The translations under genes were made by a program, and so were the position numbers. Of a stretch of 36,496 bases of DNA, positions 14,301 to 22,057 are shown piece by piece. Within the stretch, counting starts at the first letter, position 1, and each line of letters begins with the position of its first letter. The DNA comes from an uncultured Prevotellaceae bacterium (GTDB taxonomy: Bacteria; Bacteroidota; Bacteroidia; Bacteroidales; Bacteroidaceae), in assembly GCA_902800435.1 (NCBI GenBank), contig CADCEQ010000042.1:1-36496 (forward strand), written 5' to 3'. The notes under the pieces were generated by a model. It worked only from the letters and a program-made list of their open reading frames with translations, searched no databases and had not been told where the DNA came from.

Positions 14301-14335
14301 ACCCACCCCCAACCCCTCCCTGTATGGAGGGGAGT
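14301..14335 (+). repeat. Dispersed GC-rich stem-loop repeat, copy B (intergenic)
   Basis: CACCCCCAACCCCTCCCTGT followed by ATGGAGGGGAGT. The stem is CCCCTCC/GGAGGGG with a 6-nt loop. No T run follows, so I do not call it a terminator. It lies between the shell and cargo genes. Confidence 0.8.
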
Positions 14336-14350
14336 AAATAGATTTAGCGT

Positions 14351-15796
14351 ATGATTGATATACAGAACATAAGCGGCTACGGACTGGAAGACCCTGGCTT
14401 CGCGCTGCTCCGTGAGGTGGCGCAGAAGTACTGCCCGGAGGAGTTTCAGGAACAGCGGAAAGAATATTTTCCGCTGCCTGAAGACGAGCCGCTGAATCTT
14501 TCAGCCATTCAGACCGATGAGCCTTTCGGCATTGGCATTCCTGAAACGCAGAAGTTACAGGACTTGCACTATGCTGAAGTGGACACGCTGAACTCCGAAC
14601 AGATCAAGAAGGACTTCCCCGTGCTCAACCAGAAGGTGAACGGCCACGACCTCGTATGGCTCGACAACGGGGCGACGACGCAGAAGCCGAATCAGGTCAT
14701 CGACAAGATTTCGGATTATTATCGCACGTACAACTCGAACATCCATCGCGGAGCGCACACATTGGCAGCCCGTGCGACGGATGCCTACGAGGAGGCCCGC
14801 GAGAAGGTGCAGCGGTTCATCAACGCCGCTACGAGCGAGGAGATCATCTTCGTTCGAGGCACCACCGAGGGCATCAACCTCGTGGCGCAGACCTACGGCC
14901 GACAGTTCCTGACGCCAGGCGACGAGGTCATCGTCTCGGAACTCGACCACCACGCCAACATCGTTCCTTGGCAGCGCGTCTGCCAGGAGCGCGGGGCCAC
15001 GTTGCGTGCCATTCCGACCGACCAGAACGGCGACCTGATACTCTCAGAGTTCGAACGGCTCATCACGCCCCGCACGCGGTTTGTTTCGGTAGGCCATGTG
15101 AACAATACGTTTGGCACCATCAACGACGTGCAGCGCATCATCGACATTGCCCATTCGCACCAGATTCCCGTGCTGATAGACGGCGCACAGTCCATCGCCC
15201 ACACGCCAGTTGATGTGCAGCAGCTGGGTACCGACTTCTTCGTCTTCTCTGGCCACAAAATCTATGGGCCAAACGGCATCGGCGTGGTGTACGGCCGCAA
15301 GGAACTGCTCGACAAGATGCAGCCTTGGCAGGGTGGCGGCAACATGATCAAGGACGTGACGATTGAGCGCACAGAGTACAACGTGCCTCCCGCCCGCTTC
15401 GAGGCTGGGACGCCCAACGTGGCCGATGCCATCGGACTGGGTGCAGCCCTCGACTACGTTGCCCATCTTGGCATCCGCAATATCGAGGCGCATGAGCACA
15501 AGCTGACGGAGTATGCCCGCGAGCAGCTTGGCCAGATTCCCGGTCTGACGCTCATCGGCAATCCAAAGAACCGCGTATCGGTGGTGAGCTTCGTGCTCGA
15601 CGGCATCCCCGTGCCCGAGGTCGGAACCCTGCTCGACAAGGAGGGCATCGCCGTACGTGCGGGCCACCACTGTGCCCAGCCAGCCCTGCGCGCCTTAGGC
15701 TACGAGATGAGCGTCCGTCCCACCTTCGCCCTCTACAACACCCGCGAGGACGTGGACAAATTAGTAATTGCAGTAAAAAAGATTATAGGAAGATAG
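14351..15796 (+). CDS. SufS-type cysteine desulfurase with N-terminal extension, probable encapsulin cargo
   Basis: 481 residues. The catalytic part begins near residue 85 (IKKDFPVLNQKVNGHDLVWL) and matches SufS/CsdA class II desulfurases: PLP lysine Lys303 in FSGHKIYGPNGIG, ring-contacting Asp in LIDGAQSIAHTPV, and the sulfur-accepting Cys441 in VRAGHHCAQPALRALGY. The ~85-residue extension before it is acidic and Pro-containing (YFPLPEDEPLNL). Housekeeping SufS lacks this. Cysteine desulfurases with N-terminal targeting extensions are the characteristic cargo of Family 2 encapsulins. No sufBCD genes are nearby, arguing against a housekeeping Fe-S role. Expected reaction: L-cysteine to alanine plus enzyme persulfide, feeding stored sulfur or the carrier proteins. 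The downstream carrier gene starts 3 nt later. Confidence 0.92.
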   Translation: MIDIQNISGYGLEDPGFALLREVAQKYCPEEFQEQRKEYFPLPEDEPLNLSAIQTDEPFGIGIPETQKLQDLHYAEVDTLNSEQIKKDFPVLNQKVNGHDLVWLDNGATTQKPNQVIDKISDYYRTYNSNIHRGAHTLAARATDAYEEAREKVQRFINAATSEEIIFVRGTTEGINLVAQTYGRQFLTPGDEVIVSELDHHANIVPWQRVCQERGATLRAIPTDQNGDLILSEFERLITPRTRFVSVGHVNNTFGTINDVQRIIDIAHSHQIPVLIDGAQSIAHTPVDVQQLGTDFFVFSGHKIYGPNGIGVVYGRKELLDKMQPWQGGGNMIKDVTIERTEYNVPPARFEAGTPNVADAIGLGAALDYVAHLGIRNIEAHEHKLTEYAREQLGQIPGLTLIGNPKNRVSVVSFVLDGIPVPEVGTLLDKEGIAVRAGHHCAQPALRALGYEMSVRPTFALYNTREDVDKLVIAVKKIIGR

Positions 15797-15799
15797 ACT

Positions 15800-16012
15800 A
15801 TGGCAAAAGTAACAGTAAACGGAGAGCCGCAGGAGGTGCAGTTGCCTCTCAGCCTCACAGAGCTAATCAGGCAGAACGACGTGCAGCAGCCCGAAATGGT
15901 CAGCGTGCAGTTGAACGACGACTTCGTCGACCGCAACGAGTGGGACGCCCTGCTGATCAAGGAGGGTGACTCAGTAGATTTTCTGTACTTCATGGGAGGA
16001 GGCTCACTATGA
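15800..16012 (+). CDS. ThiS/MoaD-like sulfur carrier with extended C-terminus (GGGSL)
   Basis: 70 residues, a beta-grasp ubiquitin-like protein: MAKVTVNGEPQEVQLP (beta hairpin), SLTELIRQND (helix), MVSVQLNDDFVDRNEWDALL and EGDSVDFLYFMGGGSL. ThiS and MoaD end in an exposed Gly-Gly. Here the glycines (66-68) are followed by Ser-Leu, so the tail must be trimmed before adenylation and thiocarboxylation. In Wolinella succinogenes HcyS carries one extra residue that its partner JAMM protease HcyD removes; a JAMM gene is two genes downstream here. Its stop overlaps the start of the activating-enzyme gene by 4 nt, typical of such pairs. Function by family and context. Confidence 0.9.
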   Translation: MAKVTVNGEPQEVQLPLSLTELIRQNDVQQPEMVSVQLNDDFVDRNEWDALLIKEGDSVDFLYFMGGGSL

Positions 16013-16818
16013 TTGACTTCACAGAAGAACAGATACAGCGCTACTCACGGCACATCCTGCTGCAGGATGTCGGCGTCGAGGGACAGGAGAAGATCATGAG
16101 CGCCCGCGTGCTCGTGGTGGGCGCCGGCGGACTGGGAGCTCCCGTGTCGCTCTACCTCGCTGCGGCAGGCATCGGCACCATCGGTATCATCGATGCCGAC
16201 GTGGTCGACCTGAGCAACCTCCAGCGCCAGGTCATTCACTTCACCAAGGACGTGGGCGTGCCGAAGGTGCAGAGTGCGAAGGAGAAGATCGAGGCCATCA
16301 ACCCCGACGTGAAGGTGGACACCTACTACGAGTTTCTCGACTCGTCGAACGCCCTCGACATCATCAAGCAGTACGACTTCATCGTCGACGGCACGGACAA
16401 CTTCCCCGTGAAGTTCCTCATCAACGATGCATGCGTGATGGCGGGCAAGCCGTTCTCACACGGCGGCATCCTGCGCTTCAACGGCCAGACGTTTACCCAT
16501 CTGCCCGGCACGGCCTGCTACCGCTGCATGTTCAAGGAGCCGCCTCCCGTTGGCGCTGTGCCCACCTGCTCGCAGGCAGGCGTCTTAGGCGCCATCGCCG
16601 GTATGCTGGGCACCATCCAGGCCGCCGAGACGCTGAAGTACTTCACGGGCATCGGCCAGCTGCTGACAAACCGTCTGCTTACCTTCGATGCCAAGACCAT
16701 GCAGTTCCGCACCGTTCCCGTCCGTCATCGTGACTCATGCGCCATCTGCGGCACCCACCCCACAATCGACCACCTGATAGACTACCAACAGGCCGCCTGC
16801 GACCTCAAGAACCACTAA
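16009..16818 (+). CDS. E1-like adenylyltransferase (ThiF/MoeB/HcyF type)
   Basis: 269 residues. Nucleotide-binding Rossmann motif VLVVGAGGLGAPVSLYLAA (~34-52), IIDADVVDLSNLQRQ (~60-74) with the conserved Asp and Arg, and VDGTDNFPVKFLIND (~126-140). Two CxxC pairs (Cys170/Cys173 and Cys244/Cys247) form the structural zinc site. Cys187 (VPTCSQAG) is at the usual position of the mobile cysteine. It adenylates the C-terminal glycine of the partner carrier so that sulfur can be added as a thiocarboxylate. No moa, moe or thi genes are near, so neither molybdopterin nor thiamine synthesis is suggested. It overlaps the carrier gene by 4 nt and precedes the protease by 4 nt. Confidence 0.93.
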   Translation: MIDFTEEQIQRYSRHILLQDVGVEGQEKIMSARVLVVGAGGLGAPVSLYLAAAGIGTIGIIDADVVDLSNLQRQVIHFTKDVGVPKVQSAKEKIEAINPDVKVDTYYEFLDSSNALDIIKQYDFIVDGTDNFPVKFLINDACVMAGKPFSHGGILRFNGQTFTHLPGTACYRCMFKEPPPVGAVPTCSQAGVLGAIAGMLGTIQAAETLKYFTGIGQLLTNRLLTFDAKTMQFRTVPVRHRDSCAICGTHPTIDHLIDYQQAACDLKNH

Positions 16819-16822
16819 GCAA

Positions 16823-17224
16823 ATGGAGATACCACAGAATATCATTGATGAATTGATCAGCCAGGCCCGGCAGGACGCGCCCAACGAGACGTGCGGCTAC
16901 CTGCTGGGCACCGGCGGGGCTGACGAGGAGGCTCTCGTGACCGAGAACTACTGGATGGAGAACATCGACCACTCGCCCGAGCACTTCTCCTTCGCACCCA
17001 AGGACCAGTTTGCCGCGCTGAAATACGCTCGGAGCAAAGGTCTGAAGATACTTGCCAACTGGCACAGTCACCCTGCGTCGCCCTCCCGTCCTTCGCAAGA
17101 GGACCTGCGTCTGGCCAACGACCCCACCATCCGCTACGCCATCCTCTCGCTTCACGAGGACGTTCACCTGAACTCCTTCAAGATCCTGAACGGCGAAGTG
17201 GTAGACAAAGAAATACACTTTTAA
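16823..17224 (+). CDS. JAMM/MPN+ metallopeptidase (Mec/HcyD type)
   Basis: 133 residues. The JAMM zinc site is intact: Glu22 (NETCGYLLG), His81 and His83 (NWHSHPASPS), and Asp94 (SQEDLRLAND). Prokaryotic JAMM proteases beside ThiS-like carriers remove residues beyond Gly-Gly and cleave amino acids off the carrier (Mec+ with CysO in mycobacteria, HcyD with HcyS in Wolinella). Both jobs fit here: trimming the SL tail and releasing the finished sulfur amino acid. It is cytoplasmic, with no signal peptide. Tightly packed in the operon (4 nt after the E1 gene, 1 nt before the regulator). Confidence 0.92.
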   Translation: MEIPQNIIDELISQARQDAPNETCGYLLGTGGADEEALVTENYWMENIDHSPEHFSFAPKDQFAALKYARSKGLKILANWHSHPASPSRPSQEDLRLANDPTIRYAILSLHEDVHLNSFKILNGEVVDKEIHF

Positions 17225-17225
17225 C

Positions 17226-17873
17226 ATGGCTAACTACATACTCGCCGACAATCAGGACTTGACACGTTTCGCCACCGAGATACTCATCCGTCAGAAAGAT
17301 GCAAGATGCACCGTCAGAAGGGCAACAGACAAAGCCGGGCTGATACAGCTGCTCAAGGAAATCGAGGGTGCCGTCGTTGTTCTCGATTTCACACTCTTCG
17401 ACTTCGTTGACGAACAGCAGCTTCTTATCATCAGCGAGCGGTTCAACATGGCTTCATGGATTCTTGTCAGCGACCATCTTACCGACAGCTTCCTGCGCCG
17501 CGTCGTCTATTCGTCAAACGCTTTTAGCATCGTCTTTAAGAGCGAGCCACTTACGTGTATGCGCGATGCCCTGCTGTCGGCAGCCAGCGGCAGGCGGTAT
17601 ATCAGCCAGCAGGCTACCGAGATTCTCTTGAAGCAACACCAGGATGAAGAGGAAGCAAATGTCGGGCTGACCACCACAGAAATTGAAATTGTGAAGGCCA
17701 TAGCCCGCGGACTGACTACAAAGGAAATAGCCGCCGAGCGCTTCTCCAGCATTCACACCATCACCACACACCGCAAGAACATATTCCGAAAGCTGAAAGT
17801 CAACACCGCACACGAGGTCATCAAGTATGCCATGCGTGCCGGCTTAGTAAACCCCAGCGAATTCTACATCTGA
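17226..17873 (+). CDS. LuxR/NarL-type response regulator
   Basis: 215 residues. The N-terminal receiver-like domain (~1-115) has acidic residues in LADNQDLT (Asp8, Asp11), the likely phosphoacceptor Asp54 in VVLDFTLFDF, and Lys105 in IVFKSEP, so it looks phosphorylatable. The C-terminal LuxR helix-turn-helix (~145-210) contains LTTTEIEIVKAIARGLTTKE and the recognition helix HTITTHRKNIFRKL. No sensor kinase is adjacent. It is co-transcribed with the sulfur genes, 1 nt after the protease gene, so it may tune their expression. Its end overlaps the convergent symporter gene by 10 nt. Confidence 0.92.
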   Translation: MANYILADNQDLTRFATEILIRQKDARCTVRRATDKAGLIQLLKEIEGAVVVLDFTLFDFVDEQQLLIISERFNMASWILVSDHLTDSFLRRVVYSSNAFSIVFKSEPLTCMRDALLSAASGRRYISQQATEILLKQHQDEEEANVGLTTTEIEIVKAIARGLTTKEIAAERFSSIHTITTHRKNIFRKLKVNTAHEVIKYAMRAGLVNPSEFYI

Positions 17874-19069
17874 TCATTCTTCAAGTCGTGGTCGACCATT
17901 GCACATACGCACGAGTCAGACCATACATTCTCTGCCGTCTCCACCATGTCGATAACGGTGTAGATGGGCAGGATGAGCCCCATGACAGCTACAGGAGCGC
18001 CAATGCCCGACATGAGCGAGAAGGTGAGGAAATAGCAGCCCATAGGTACACCGGCATTGCCGATGGCCGATATAACGCTGAGGAAGAGCCACAACAGCAC
18101 AGTGGGCACCGTAATGACAGAGCCGCCGTTTTGCATCACGAAGAGCGAGGTGACCAGGATAAAAGCCGCACAGCCATTCATGTTGATCGTGGTACAGATT
18201 GGCAACACGAAGCGTGCCACCTGTGGTCTGGCGCTCAGCCGCATTTCGGCACTGCGCATAGTGACGGGCAGCGTCGCAGCACTGCTCTTCGTAAACAGGG
18301 CCATGAGCACCGCAGGACTCATTTCCTTGAGTGCTTTCAACGGGTTAATGCCACGTGCCAGAAGGAACAGGGGCAGGACTACGAAGAACTGTATGGCGTT
18401 GCCGCCCAAAACCACTAATACGTACTTGCCCAACGATCCGGCCACAATCCCTGCCGACAGCTGGACCGACAATTGGGCGGCAAAAGCCAAGATACCAAGT
18501 GGCAGCACCTGGATGAGCCAGCCGATGAGCTGGATGAGCAATTCCTGCAACCCCTGCAGGCCTTTCACCACAACCCCTTTGTTCTCCGACTCGGGCAGCC
18601 GTGACAAAGCTATACCCACGGCGAAGGCCAGGAGCAGCAGCGAGAGTACGTTGCCTTCGAGCAGCGGTCGGACGATATTGTTGGGCACCACGCTTATCAG
18701 GTGGGTAAAGAGCGATGCCGATTCTGCACCATCCACGCCGGATGCCGGTTGCTGAGCTATCAGCTCTTCAGGCAGGTTTGACGGGGCAATGGCAAAGTAG
18801 AGAATTGCCCCCACTGCCGCAGCGCTGACGGTGGTCAGCAGCGTGTAGGTAAGTGTGTGTCGGAACAGCCGCCCCGTGTTCCTGCCCGTCCCCATCTGGG
18901 CCATCGTGTTCACAATTGCTAACACGATGGTTGGCACAGCCAGCAGTTGGAACAGTCGGGTAAAGACCGTAGCCACCACTTCGGCCACAGAGTTGACAGC
19001 CCCTATGTTTAGCCATCCTAACACGGCACCCGCGACGAGGGCTGCCATCCAAATAATCATTTGTCTCAT
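17864..19069 (-). CDS. DAACS-family sodium (or proton):amino acid/dicarboxylate symporter
   Basis: 401 residues, strongly hydrophobic with the eight-helix-plus-hairpins pattern of the GltP/DctA/TcyP family. The first re-entrant hairpin has FTKSSAATLPVT. The motif usually NMDGT reads INMNGCAAF here, with Asp to Asn and Thr to Cys; NGCA recalls the cystine transporter TcyP, from memory. Substrate therefore uncertain: acidic amino acid, serine/threonine, dicarboxylate or cystine. It follows the TonB receptor gene by 2 nt and is the last gene of a six-gene operon that otherwise encodes outer-membrane uptake. Inner-membrane uptake of whatever that operon liberates is the natural inference. Confidence 0.88.
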   Translation of the reverse strand: MRQMIIWMAALVAGAVLGWLNIGAVNSVAEVVATVFTRLFQLLAVPTIVLAIVNTMAQMGTGRNTGRLFRHTLTYTLLTTVSAAAVGAILYFAIAPSNLPEELIAQQPASGVDGAESASLFTHLISVVPNNIVRPLLEGNVLSLLLLAFAVGIALSRLPESENKGVVVKGLQGLQELLIQLIGWLIQVLPLGILAFAAQLSVQLSAGIVAGSLGKYVLVVLGGNAIQFFVVLPLFLLARGINPLKALKEMSPAVLMALFTKSSAATLPVTMRSAEMRLSARPQVARFVLPICTTINMNGCAAFILVTSLFVMQNGGSVITVPTVLLWLFLSVISAIGNAGVPMGCYFLTFSLMSGIGAPVAVMGLILPIYTVIDMVETAENVWSDSCVCAMVDHDLKNDQM

Positions 19070-19071
19070 AT

Positions 19072-21036
19072 CTATATATCTAACGATAGATTAACGAAAA
19101 TATTACGTCCCTTCTGCGGAATATGGTTCCAGTCGGCGTAGGTGGCATAGTGGCGGTCGAAGATGTTCTCCACACCGAGGCGCAGCGTGGCGAGGCGGTA
19201 AGCGTATTGAGCCGACAGGCCAACGACTGTCCATGCCTGCGCTGCCGTCTCTCCGTACTTCTCACCGTAGCTGGTCTGCCGGGCATTGCCTCGCAACTCT
19301 AAGCGAGCCTGCCAATGGCCCCGTCCGAGAGTAAGGTCGGTGGCATAGGCCAGTGGGGCTATCAGGGGCAGCGCGTCGCCGTCGGTATCACGCCCAAAGC
19401 TGTAGGTCACCGATGCGTTCCATTTCAGTTCCCCCTCGCCGAGGACGGTCTGCCGCAAGGTTGTCTTCAGCGTTGTGTTGGCGATGGTAGCGTGGTCCTG
19501 ATTGCCATACACCTTCACACCCTCTGCCCCGATGGTCATCGCACTGAGGCGCTGCTCCGTATGGCCAATGATGTAGTTGGAAAAGAAGAACACGCTGGCA
19601 TCAACGCCTACCGTCAATTGTCGTTCAATAACGGACGTTTTCGCCGCACAGTTCAGCTCCACTGCCGACTCGTTCTTAAGGTGCGGATTGCCTATGTAGT
19701 CGTACCGGTCGAAGGTGTTGTTCAGATAGTAGCCGTATGCCTCGGTCACCGTCGGAGCGCGACTGCCCCACCCGCCACCAATTGACAACTGGCAATTGCC
19801 AACCGTCAATTGATAGTTTGCAGCCAACCGACCTGTCGTCTGGTAGTAGCTGTCCTCCATGCCTGGGAAGAACACACTCAATGCATGCCAGCCCTCCTCG
19901 TTGTTGAGCCTTTGCTGCTGAACAGCCAACTTGGCCGAGAGTCGCAGGTTCTGCTGCCCGCCAAGGCTGATGTCGTCGGTCAGGGCAAGGCCCGTGCAGA
20001 GCGTGCCTACGTCGGGCCAAGTCACCATATACATCGGCTTAGCCTCGCCGGCATACATCGTCATGTCGGCAAACTGGCGGTTGTAGTAGAGGTCGTAGTT
20101 CAGGGCCGCACTGTGCCTTCCGTAGGGCATGCTGAACAGGCTGTAGAGTCCTGCCGTCTTGCTGCGCCCAGGCATGTCCATGTGTATCGCCACGTCAGGG
20201 CGATGCGTGTCGTCCATTTCATGGGTGATGTGGTTGTAGTAGACCTTCGTCTCCCAGCTTGCCTGCCTGAAGAGGTGCTTGTAGGAGAGCGAGGTGATGA
20301 AGCCTTCGGCCTTGCCAACGTCCATGTTCAGAGCAGGATAGCCCACGTCGGTGGCACGGTCGAAGATGAAGGTGCCCTCCACCACGTCAGCCCCGCCTAA
20401 ACGCAGGCCAACGTTGGTAAAGGCATTTACCTTCTGGAACTGCGAGAAGAGAAGCCGCTCGCCGCCGCCCACCCTATAGTCGTCGGCGTGGCGATAGAAT
20501 ACGCCGAAGTTGGTGTAGGCGCGGTTGGAGGAGAGTGCTACGTCGGTGCCATATACCTGCAAGTGGCCGTTGGCCTCGTAGGCTGCCGAGAGGTTCTGGC
20601 GATAGCCCTCGGCCCCGAAGCCCACCTTACGCAGTCGCATGTCAAGGCTCCCGCCGATGTTGCCCGTAGCCTGCGGGTTGCCGTCAAGTCCGCTGTTCAG
20701 GCTGATGCTCTGCAAGTTACCGCTCTCCACATACGATGTCACGGGATCCATCTTGTCGGTGCAGGCATAGAAGATTTTCATGCCGTCGATGGTGGTTGAA
20801 AGCCGCTCCGTCTGCATGTTGTTCACCACAGGTTCCCATGCATACGAGCCGCGGCGTACCAACGACACGTGGTCCAGCTGCTGCAAGTGCTCGTCGATGC
20901 TGGCCGTCTGCCCCTTGGCCGAGCGTTTGCCTCCCTGACGCGGTGACACGATGACCACCTCATCGACATTAGCCGTCTTGGTGGCCACCGTGTCTGACAT
21001 CAATATGGAAGATAGTAAAACAGATAATAGCACCAT
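19072..21036 (-). CDS. TonB-dependent copper receptor (OprC/NosA-like)
   Basis: 654 residues. A TonB box (NVDEVVIVSPR, ~23-33) is followed by a plug domain (IDGMKIFYACTDKMDPVTSY, ~83-102) and a barrel ending in the aromatic strand RNIFVNLSLDI. The plug has CTDKM directly before DPVTSY (Cys92, Met96). OprC and NosA use a CxxxM pair at this place to bind copper. Length is also right for that group and shorter than SusC. The ATG at 21036 gives a signal peptide without basic residues; the frame upstream encodes RKSKIY but has no start codon. It follows by 34 nt a Met/His-rich lipoprotein gene that could bind the same metal. Confidence 0.82.
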   Translation of the reverse strand: MVLLSVLLSSILMSDTVATKTANVDEVVIVSPRQGGKRSAKGQTASIDEHLQQLDHVSLVRRGSYAWEPVVNNMQTERLSTTIDGMKIFYACTDKMDPVTSYVESGNLQSISLNSGLDGNPQATGNIGGSLDMRLRKVGFGAEGYRQNLSAAYEANGHLQVYGTDVALSSNRAYTNFGVFYRHADDYRVGGGERLLFSQFQKVNAFTNVGLRLGGADVVEGTFIFDRATDVGYPALNMDVGKAEGFITSLSYKHLFRQASWETKVYYNHITHEMDDTHRPDVAIHMDMPGRSKTAGLYSLFSMPYGRHSAALNYDLYYNRQFADMTMYAGEAKPMYMVTWPDVGTLCTGLALTDDISLGGQQNLRLSAKLAVQQQRLNNEEGWHALSVFFPGMEDSYYQTTGRLAANYQLTVGNCQLSIGGGWGSRAPTVTEAYGYYLNNTFDRYDYIGNPHLKNESAVELNCAAKTSVIERQLTVGVDASVFFFSNYIIGHTEQRLSAMTIGAEGVKVYGNQDHATIANTTLKTTLRQTVLGEGELKWNASVTYSFGRDTDGDALPLIAPLAYATDLTLGRGHWQARLELRGNARQTSYGEKYGETAAQAWTVVGLSAQYAYRLATLRLGVENIFDRHYATYADWNHIPQKGRNIFVNLSLDI

Positions 21037-21070
21037 GTATATTTTCGATTTACGATTTTCGCTTCACGGT

Positions 21071-22012
21071 TTAAATCGTGACATCCCAATAGAGCGTGCT
21101 TGTATCAATGTCGCCACCTGCCACCACGTTGCCCTGAGCGTCCTTCACGGTGAGGAAGATGCGCCAGAGTCCGGTCATCGTCAGGTTGATGGTGCCCTGA
21201 TAGCTGCCGTCGGCCTGCAGGATGAGGGGCTCGTTGCCGGGCGAGGAGTGGTTACCCATGTCGGGCATGCGAGGGTCTATGTCAATGGTAAACTGTTCTG
21301 CTGCGAGTACGTAGGGGGTTGTCACGGGCGTGTTTTTCTTCGACACGTAAGCCGTAATCTTGTTTGTTCCTGTCTTCCAGTCGGTGGGGTTCACCAGCGA
21401 CAGGTAGTAGGTGTCGTCGCCCACCTTGAACGACTTCAGCCAGTTCTGTCCGTCAGACAATGCCGACACGCTGATGTCAGCTGCTTCGAGTGTGCCTGTC
21501 TCCTTCAGCACTTCAGCATCGTAAGCCAGTGTCCACGAGCCGCCGTCGCTGCTGCTCATGACGAACGACACCCAACCATGCTTCACGGCAGCCAGCTTCG
21601 TATCAAGGAATGTCACCTCGCCCGACACCGGAGTGCTGTGCTGCATGTTCATCTTCGTCATCAGCATCAGTGGCCTGAGGTTTGTGATGTCAACAAACTT
21701 GATAAAGTTGCCTGTCGATAACTTCGTTCCAACGAAGTAGAGGTCGTTATAGCCCGTATGAAGGGTTCCTGTACGCGAATAGACATCAATCCTATACAGG
21801 CCGCCAATCTCGAGCGAAAGCCCGTCAATGGGCTTCACCGTATGGAGGAAGTTTTGCACAGCCAAGGCCTCTTCGGCCGAGCAGCAGTCTGGATCGCTGC
21901 TGATGGTGATTTCGGCGCCATTGGAACTGCTGTTCAGTATGTCATCGTTGCTGTTGCATGACGACAACGCAAAAGCTGCTAACACAGAAATAACAAAATA
22001 TATCTTCTTCAT
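21071..22012 (-). CDS. Lipoprotein with two Met/His-containing YtkA/FixH-like domains
   Basis: 313 residues. Lipoprotein signal MKKIYFVISVLAAFALSSC, lipidated at Cys19. Two similar halves are visible. One has MLMTKMNMQHSTPVSGEV and then a beta-rich stretch. The other, near the C-terminus, has DIDPRMPDMGNHSSPGNEPL, then QGTINLTMTGLWRIFLTV. The M-x2-M/x2-H pattern followed by a FixH/YtkA-like strand pair is typical of periplasmic proteins thought to handle copper. Placed next to an OprC-like receptor, a surface or periplasmic copper-binding partner is a reasonable inference. Not tested against a profile. Confidence 0.72.
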   Translation of the reverse strand: MKKIYFVISVLAAFALSSCNSNDDILNSSSNGAEITISSDPDCCSAEEALAVQNFLHTVKPIDGLSLEIGGLYRIDVYSRTGTLHTGYNDLYFVGTKLSTGNFIKFVDITNLRPLMLMTKMNMQHSTPVSGEVTFLDTKLAAVKHGWVSFVMSSSDGGSWTLAYDAEVLKETGTLEAADISVSALSDGQNWLKSFKVGDDTYYLSLVNPTDWKTGTNKITAYVSKKNTPVTTPYVLAAEQFTIDIDPRMPDMGNHSSPGNEPLILQADGSYQGTINLTMTGLWRIFLTVKDAQGNVVAGGDIDTSTLYWDVTI

Positions 22013-22017
22013 GACCT

Positions 22018-22057
22018 TATTACTTTTTTACCTTTTTACCTTCTTACTTTTTACCTT
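22018..22057 (-). repeat. A-rich GTAAAA repeat tract
   Basis: On the minus strand AAAAGGTAAAAAGTAAGAAG and further GGTAAAAAAGTAA units, directly before the lipoprotein ATG. Same kind as 12902-12951. Confidence 0.8.

Noticed and set aside
14313..14332. Hairpin after the encapsulin gene as a terminator
   Set aside because: No T run follows, and the sequence matches the dispersed repeat found inside genes.
14351..15796. Housekeeping SufS for Fe-S cluster assembly
   Set aside because: There are no sufBCD or sufE genes nearby, and the protein has an extra N-terminal segment and encapsulin context.
16009..16818. MoeB or ThiF for molybdopterin or thiamine synthesis
   Set aside because: No moa/moe/thi genes are in the operon; carrier with extended tail, JAMM and MetY-like genes point to amino acid sulfuration.
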